Shown: positions 59,246 through 64,000 of the stretch, one piece after another
Layout of the letters: each line of letters opens with the position of its first letter
Numbering within the stretch: position 1 is the stretch's first letter
From: Bdellovibrionales bacterium CG10_big_fil_rev_8_21_14_0_10_45_34
GTDB taxonomy: Bacteria > Bdellovibrionota > Bdellovibrionia > Bdellovibrionales > 1-14-0-10-45-34
Reading direction: 5' to 3'
Assembly: GCA_002778785.1 (NCBI GenBank)
Contig: PEZS01000002.1
Span: 129,501-193,500 of the forward strand
Length of the DNA: 64,000 nt
The notes under the pieces: generated by a model
Seen by the model: only the letters and a program-made list of their open reading frames with translations
What the model was told of the DNA's origin: nothing
Database searches by the model: none
Position numbers and translations under genes: made by a program

Positions 59246-60691
59246 ATGACGCACATTATTGTGGTGAGTGATCGCAAAGACTGGCCAGTAAATGTACCTC
59301 AGGTCGAAGTCATCGAGGCCAGTGACTATTTGACTAACGAAAAATACCACAAGCAAAGGTTTCGGATTTTTAACTTGTGTCAGAGTTACAGTTATCTGTC
59401 GGAAGGATATTATGTTTCGTTACTGGCGGAGGCTAGATCTCACCGGCCGATTCCTAGCGTGGCGACGATTCTTGACTTTAAGGCGCGAGACATCTTTCGG
59501 ATTACTTCGGATGAACTGAGTGAGATCATTCAGAAGTCGCTCCACAATCTTGTCTCGAGTCAGTTTGAACTAAGCATCTACTTTGGTAGAAACACCTCGA
59601 AGAGATACGAGCGGCTCTCGCGTGCGCTCTTCGACGCTTTTCGATCGCCATTTGTAAAAGCCTCTTTTGAAAAGAAAAAAGGTAAGTGGGCTATAAAATC
59701 TATTCGGCCGATTTCGTTTTCCGACATCCCAAAAAACCACATGAGCTTTGTCGTAGAGTGCGCAGAGGCTTACTTTCGTAGGTCCGAAACCAAGAAGTCG
59801 ACGAAAAAATATCGATACAATTTGGCTCTTCTAACAAACCCTCAAGAAAAGTTTGCGCCATCAGATGAAGCGGCCCTAGATAAAATGGAGAGGGCCTTCG
59901 AAAAACAATCTATTTCTGTCGATTTCATCACTCGAAAAGACTTTTCTCGGCTTCCTACATTCGATGCCCTCTTTATAAGAGAGACAACTTCCGTAAATCA
60001 TTACACTTATAGTTTTGCACGACGCGCGGTAGCTGAAGGGCTTGTGGTGATTGATGATCCGACGTCGATTTTAAGATGTTGCAACAAAGTTTTTCTCAAT
60101 GAAATTCTAGAAAAAAATAAAATTGCCAGACCGAAAACTTTGATCGTTGCCGAATCTAACTCTCACCAATCTCTTAAAGAAATTGGACTTCCTTGCGTAC
60201 TAAAGCTTCCTGATAGCTCCTTCTCGCAAGGTGTTTACAAAGCCAATTCTCTCAAAGAGTACATTAAGTTTTCAGAGTTGGTATTTGCTCAGTCAGAGCT
60301 GATGATTGTTCAAGAGTTTGTGAAGACAGACTTCGACTGGCGAGTGGGTGTTTTAGGAGGCAAGGCCATTTATGTCTGCCGCTACTTCATGGCGCGCTCG
60401 CATTGGCAGATCATCAAGTCTGATGGTAGCAGCGCGGTCGACTATGGAAAGGCCGAGTGTTTTGCACTCTCAGAGGTAAACCCAGAGCTCATTTCGACAG
60501 CCGAAAGGGCTGCCGAATGTATAGGGGATGGGCTTTATGGCGTCGACATAAAACAAGTTGGCAATAAGTTCTTCGTCATTGAGATCAATGACAATCCCAC
60601 TTTAGAGAGCCAGGTAGAAGACCGGATTCTAAAAAATGAGCTTTATGACATAATCGCCAAACATTTTTTGACTAAGCTAGACTCACGCTAA
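59246..60691 (+). CDS. RLAN-domain RimK-type ATP-grasp ligase
   Basis: 481 residues. The first ~185 residues resemble the RimK-like ATP-grasp N-terminal domain (RLAN): IVVSDRKDWPVNVPQVEVIEASDYLT, RIFNLCQSYSYLSEGYYVSLLAEARSHRPIP. The rest is an ATP-grasp ligase: ALFIRETTSVNHYTYSFARRA, LPCVLKLPDSSFSQGV, VQEFVKTDFDWRVGVLGGKAIYVCRYF and YGVDIKQVGNKFFVIEINDNPTL with the metal site. RimK-type enzymes join amino acids, often glutamate, to an amine or peptide end. It starts two bases after the peptidase stop. Confidence 0.87.
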   Translation: MTHIIVVSDRKDWPVNVPQVEVIEASDYLTNEKYHKQRFRIFNLCQSYSYLSEGYYVSLLAEARSHRPIPSVATILDFKARDIFRITSDELSEIIQKSLHNLVSSQFELSIYFGRNTSKRYERLSRALFDAFRSPFVKASFEKKKGKWAIKSIRPISFSDIPKNHMSFVVECAEAYFRRSETKKSTKKYRYNLALLTNPQEKFAPSDEAALDKMERAFEKQSISVDFITRKDFSRLPTFDALFIRETTSVNHYTYSFARRAVAEGLVVIDDPTSILRCCNKVFLNEILEKNKIARPKTLIVAESNSHQSLKEIGLPCVLKLPDSSFSQGVYKANSLKEYIKFSELVFAQSELMIVQEFVKTDFDWRVGVLGGKAIYVCRYFMARSHWQIIKSDGSSAVDYGKAECFALSEVNPELISTAERAAECIGDGLYGVDIKQVGNKFFVIEINDNPTLESQVEDRILKNELYDIIAKHFLTKLDSR

Positions 60692-60725
60692 GCCAATGCA
60701 GTTACTGCATTTAAGGAGCCTCTGA

Positions 60726-61961
60726 TTGAATCCAACTTATCGAGCCTTTGAAGCCTTTGGGATAGAGTTAGAATATATGATCGTCGACAAAAGGTCGCAC
60801 GAGATAAGAGCTGTTGCTGATGCTGTTCTTGGCCCCGAGGGCGACATTCAGGATGGCCCTGTAGATTGGTCAAATGAACTGGTCAATCACGTCATTGAAA
60901 TCAAGAATGCGGCGCCCACTTCGTCAATTTTAGATTCGGAAATACACTTTCAGAGTAGCATTCATAAAATTCTCGATCGACTTGATAGTTTAAATTGTGA
61001 GTTACTCCCGGGTGCCATGCACTTTTGGTTTGACCCGAAAGAAGCAAGGCTTTGGCCGAAGGGGTATTCCGAAGTCTACCAAATGTACGACAAGATATTT
61101 GGTTGTCACGGCCACGGGTGGGCAAACCTTCAGGCCACTCATCTCAATTTGCCATTTGCAAACGAAGACGAGTTTGTAAGACTTCATGAAGCCATTCGCA
61201 GCGTTTTACCTTTGCTACCGGCGCTCTCTGCAAGTTCTCCGGTAGTTCAAAGCAAACTTACTGGCTACTGCGACACCCGCCTTCACTATTATTCGCAGAA
61301 CCAAAGGCGTATCCCTCAGATCATTGGTCCATTGATTCCAGAATCCGTAACTGGCATAGAGGATTACCGCGCCCAAATCCTTGCTCCTATGTACAACGCC
61401 ATAGCACCACAAGATCCGCAAAAGATTTTGCAACATGAGTGGCTCAACTCAAGAGCGGCGATCGCCCGATTCGAGCGATCGGCCATCGAGATCCGTATTT
61501 TAGACATTCAGGAGTGTGTGGGGCAAGACATAGCAATTTGCCATTTTGTAGCCGAACTTGTTAAGGCGATCTTTGAAGGGAAGATCGAGATCAAGAGCTC
61601 TCAGGTTTCAAGTGATGTTTTACGATCCGTATTCTTAGCGACATTAAAAGATGGGATGGATGCCAAAATTTCAGAGCCAGAGTTTTTAAGTATTTGGGGC
61701 AAAGACAGTGCAGCTACAGCTCGCGATCTGACCATGCATTTGTTAAGTAAATTAACTTCTTTAGTGGATATCAAACAAACTGCTGGCAGAATAGAATTTC
61801 TTGTCGAAAGCGGAAATCTATCGGAGCGAATTCAACGACTGCTAAAAAAGTATGGCAGTGTTTCTGCTCCTGGGGAGGAAGTTCCCAAAAAGATTCTCAA
61901 TCATGTTTCCTCAAATCTGGCTTATTGCCTTAGAAGTAATTCTCGACTGGAAGTCGCATGA
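60726..61961 (+). CDS. GCS2-type glutamate-cysteine ligase-like amidoligase
   Basis: 411 residues from a TTG at 60726, eight bases after AAGGAG. GCS2 pattern: YRAFEAFGIELEYMIVD, VIEIKNAAPTSSI, LLPGAMHFWFDP and LQATHLNLPFANEDEF, with ARFERSAIEIRILDIQECV near residue 260. GCS2 enzymes ligate glutamate through its side chain, classically to cysteine. Here the partner genes suggest a different acceptor. The stop overlaps the next start (ATGA). Confidence 0.85.
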   Translation: MNPTYRAFEAFGIELEYMIVDKRSHEIRAVADAVLGPEGDIQDGPVDWSNELVNHVIEIKNAAPTSSILDSEIHFQSSIHKILDRLDSLNCELLPGAMHFWFDPKEARLWPKGYSEVYQMYDKIFGCHGHGWANLQATHLNLPFANEDEFVRLHEAIRSVLPLLPALSASSPVVQSKLTGYCDTRLHYYSQNQRRIPQIIGPLIPESVTGIEDYRAQILAPMYNAIAPQDPQKILQHEWLNSRAAIARFERSAIEIRILDIQECVGQDIAICHFVAELVKAIFEGKIEIKSSQVSSDVLRSVFLATLKDGMDAKISEPEFLSIWGKDSAATARDLTMHLLSKLTSLVDIKQTAGRIEFLVESGNLSERIQRLLKKYGSVSAPGEEVPKKILNHVSSNLAYCLRSNSRLEVA

Positions 61962-62806
61962 GCGCTGTAGCGCAAAATGGGGTTCAAGGCCGAGGTAAAA
62001 AAACAAAGTCTCGCCAAAGTATATCAAAGAACCCGAATCGCTCTAACACGCGTAAACCTACTCTATCTGCGCTTTTCTTAATTACTGTTGAGCATGCGGT
62101 GAAGCGGATGCCTCATAAACGATGTTTTTCTAACCCGCAGAAATACAAAGACGCGCGCAAAGTCGTTTCAACTCATCTCGGTTGGGATGAGGGCACGCTC
62201 ATCTTTGCTAACAAATTAAGTGTGGCCCTCGAAAAGCGACGGGCAAAAGTTGTTTTGGTAGAATCTAGATGGAGTCGACTGATAATTGATTACAACCGTA
62301 CAAGTGCGCGGCTAACACGCTACGGGCTGGCCTTAGACGCAAAGACGCAAGCGAAGGTGCTTAGCGATTACAAGAACTACTACGACGATATCGATAGAAT
62401 AATCGACAAGGAGTCCGCAAGGAGGGCTGTTTTTCACATTTCGCTGCACACTTTTGTTCCAGTTCTTCGAGGCAAAGTGCGACGTGCCGATGTGGGAATA
62501 CTCTATAATCCGAAGGTGAGAAACGAGCGAGAATACGCTATGGCATTAAAGTACCATGCTATAAAGAATGAAAACTTGCTAAGGAAAGAGAGTGCTTTCA
62601 ACAAGGGCTACAAATTCTACCTTAACGAGCCCTATAGAGGTTGGACCGATGCTCTTACGAATAAGACGTCAAAAAAATATTCCAAAAGGCGCGCTTACTT
62701 TCCGGTTTGTATCGAAGTTAACCAAAAGGTTGTCAAAGACGCCGAATTGAAAAAGCTTATATCGCAGACACTCTTGCAAGCGGCGATGGCTCTATCAGGT
62801 AAATAA
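61958..62806 (+). CDS. N-formylglutamate amidohydrolase family protein
   Basis: 282 residues, starting by ATGA overlap with the GCS2 gene. After a basic, Ser/Asn-rich N-terminus (about 1-35) the family motifs appear: FLITVEHAVKRMP, VESRWSRLIIDYNRT and HISLHTFVPVLRGKVRRADVGILYNP, with the zinc-binding Glu/His of the M14-like fold. Characterised members release glutamate from N-formylglutamate. In amidoligase gene clusters the family is thought to remove or trim glutamyl groups. It is the last gene of the cluster. Confidence 0.83.
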   Translation: MSAVAQNGVQGRGKKTKSRQSISKNPNRSNTRKPTLSALFLITVEHAVKRMPHKRCFSNPQKYKDARKVVSTHLGWDEGTLIFANKLSVALEKRRAKVVLVESRWSRLIIDYNRTSARLTRYGLALDAKTQAKVLSDYKNYYDDIDRIIDKESARRAVFHISLHTFVPVLRGKVRRADVGILYNPKVRNEREYAMALKYHAIKNENLLRKESAFNKGYKFYLNEPYRGWTDALTNKTSKKYSKRRAYFPVCIEVNQKVVKDAELKKLISQTLLQAAMALSGK

Positions 62807-62916
62807 TCTGCTAGTTGGACCTGCCTGGGTGAAAACTTTTTAGTCTTACGTTCGACTTGCACTTTCAGCGTAGAAGTCAAATTTAGAGCAGCAAGGCAAT
62901 GGTTAAAAAAAATCGA

Positions 62917-63408
62917 TCAGAAATAAATTCTTGCACCCAGGGCAAATCCAAAGTCCACTTCTACTCGTGGCACGAGCTCAACAGTGGGAGCTATTTCAGC
63001 GAAGGCATCAAACTGTCTTTGGCTGATAGGAAATCCTAAGCCGGCAGAAAAACGCGGACCAAGGTGTATTTTGCGACTGTCAACAAGCTGAGCATCTCTC
63101 TCTTTTCGAAACCTCAACCTTGCGCCCAACCCTGCATACCAATCAAATTTGTAGTTGTTGACTTGAATAGCGTCGTACTGCTGAAAAAGATAAGTCCCAT
63201 GCAAATGGGGATCAGAATCGAATGCCACCGCGCCATCAATCGAGTTCCTGGGCGAAACTTTGAAATTTGCCGAAACACCGGTCGGATTAGCGAGTATCAA
63301 ACCCACCCCCACGGTTCTTGAATTTCCGGCGGCAGCCCGGCATTCCCCTAAGGTCAGAAAACCAGTCACAAATAGCAGAATTGAAAGTGTAAAACCGAGA
63401 CTCGTCAT
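62917..63408 (-). CDS. Small outer-membrane beta-barrel protein
   Basis: 163 residues with a signal peptide (to about RAAA, 27). The mature part has eight or so alternating strands: RTVGVGLILANPTGVSANFKV, NSIDGAVAFDS, YKFDWYAGLGARLRF, IHLGPRFSAGLGFPI and the end VDFGFALGARIYF, with a terminal Phe typical for BAM substrates. Function is unknown. It lies downstream of the Cys-rich gene on the same strand after ~40 bases. Confidence 0.7.
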   Translation of the reverse strand: MTSLGFTLSILLFVTGFLTLGECRAAAGNSRTVGVGLILANPTGVSANFKVSPRNSIDGAVAFDSDPHLHGTYLFQQYDAIQVNNYKFDWYAGLGARLRFRKERDAQLVDSRKIHLGPRFSAGLGFPISQRQFDAFAEIAPTVELVPRVEVDFGFALGARIYF

Positions 63409-63450
63409 ATTAGCTCCCAGAAAACTGAATGAATGATTGAATACGCACCT

Positions 63451-63789
63451 CTAATTTACGCTCCTGTTTTTAGCATTACATACACTGTCAAGGCATTTTA
63501 CTGACCATATATTTTTAGAACACGCTTCACAGCTTAAGAGACAGTTAGCTTTCTGCCGATATGCTCGATCTGTCTCTAGAAATTTCGTCATTAGCTTTTT
63601 ATTGATCGCCATTGGTTGGCAGGAACGACATGCCTCTTCCGGTATCTGGCAGTCAACGTCGGCTTTACACGCAAAGAACTCTGGACCCAGTTTCAGCGAT
63701 TCAACCTTGGGTAAACAATCGGCTCCAACATTGAGAGAAAGCAAACAGGTAATGAAAAAGCTGGTCCACTTCACTTTCGAAACTGTCAT
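63451..63789 (-). CDS. Exported cysteine-rich protein
   Basis: 112 residues from the ATG at 63789; an ORF extending to 63882 merely reads the proline repeat of the upstream gene in another frame. A signal peptide (about 1-23, ending VGA) is followed by ~90 residues with ten or eleven Cys: CKADVDC, EACRSCQP, NCLLSCEACS and VKCLDSVC. Paired Cys in the periplasm suggest a disulfide-stabilised fold. No family is recalled. It starts 17 bases after the Pro-rich gene stop, so the two are probably co-transcribed. Confidence 0.7.
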   Translation of the reverse strand: MTVSKVKWTSFFITCLLSLNVGADCLPKVESLKLGPEFFACKADVDCQIPEEACRSCQPMAINKKLMTKFLETDRAYRQKANCLLSCEACSKNIWSVKCLDSVCNAKNRSVN

Positions 63790-63806
63790 TTCGTTAGGAT
63801 ACCTTC

Positions 63807-64000
63807 TTAAATTTTTGCCGGTGTTTGTCCGGGTCCTTGTCCGGGTCCTTGTCCGGGCCCCTGACCGGGTCCTCCAGGACACTGCCCCGGATGCTGATCA
63901 GGATCGCATGGCGGAGGCGTTGGAGTCGGCGTTGGAGTCGGCGTTGGAGTCGGCGTTGGAGTCGGCGTTGGAGTCGGCGTTGGAGTCGGCGTTGGAGTCG
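63807..64000 (-). CDS. Pro/Thr-rich C-terminal tail of a gene running off the window
   Basis: The minus frame is open from the window edge to a TAA at 63807-63809. It reads TPTP repeats, then PPPCDPDQHPGQCPGG, then GPGQ repeats and TPAKI. Such low-complexity ends are usual linkers or surface-exposed tails of exported proteins; two Cys lie in it. The start and main domain are outside the window, so nothing else can be said. Confidence 0.65.
   Translation of the reverse strand, partial: TPTPTPTPTPTPTPTPTPTPTPTPTPTPPPCDPDQHPGQCPGGPGQGPGQGPGQGPGQTPAKI
63916..63999. repeat. 12-base tandem repeat, seven copies to the window edge
   Basis: GGCGTTGGAGTC is repeated seven times without change and runs to the edge, so the true copy number is unknown. 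On the minus strand it encodes Thr-Pro. Confidence 0.95.

Overview
The window reads as a chromosome segment of a Gram-negative bacterium, most likely of the Bdellovibrionota (Bdellovibrio/Oligoflexia-like). The case rests on two TIGR02147-type regulators next to secreted proteins, a TIGR04552-like protein, many exported hydrolases and lipoproteins, a STAS-CheX chemotaxis protein, outer-membrane barrels and a GDP-heptose cluster. No rRNA, tRNA, CRISPR array, integrase or transposase was found. The assignment comes from protein families only.

Layout. 1-5 kb: end of a class III cyclase-like protein, a chalcone-isomerase-like exported protein, then a peroxide-defence block (catalase-like protein, Fur/PerR regulator with PerR-type boxes, AhpC, AhpD-like protein). 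5-9 kb: acyl desaturase and a secreted zinc protease. 9-16 kb: M3 lipoprotein peptidase, then a short-chain acyl-CoA operon (3-hydroxybutyryl-CoA dehydrogenase, crotonase, fused isobutyryl-CoA mutase IcmF). 16-20 kb: a TIGR04552-like protein, a nucleoside phosphorylase-like protein and an unusual PlsC/outer-membrane-barrel fusion. 20-26 kb: lipoprotein, HNH nuclease, SixA, a glucosaminidase-like exported protein, and an endonuclease/exonuclease/phosphatase lipoprotein.

26.5-34.2 kb is the accessory region. The 3' end of an M3 peptidase gene recurs twice downstream (a 63-bp perfect copy and a 21-bp copy). These copies flank a regulator/exoprotein pair and a BrnTA toxin-antitoxin pair. A second regulator/exoprotein pair follows. 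Both regulator genes are preceded by a 21-bp inverted repeat of the same design, a candidate new operator. A truncated HEPN-like gene closes the region.

34-38 kb: sugar epimerase, HddC, HddA and GmhA (GDP-heptose supply). 38-40 kb: exported papain-like and phospholipase D-like proteins. 40-48 kb, minus strand: NfeD and slipin, then QueA, Tgt, YajC, QueC and DUF366. This queuosine locus has a Tgt without its zinc cysteines and a QueA whose N-terminus lies upstream of any normal start codon. 48-56 kb: zinc ribbon, SGNH hydrolase, 2OG-Fe oxygenase, PurK/PurE, STAS-CheX, SecF/SecD. 56-63 kb: YebC, CorA and a four-gene amidoligase-type cluster (papain-like peptidase, RLAN/RimK ATP-grasp, GCS2 ligase, N-formylglutamate amidohydrolase family), probably making or modifying an unknown glutamyl peptide. 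The window ends with a small barrel protein, a Cys-rich exported protein and the Pro-rich tail of a gene that runs off the edge.
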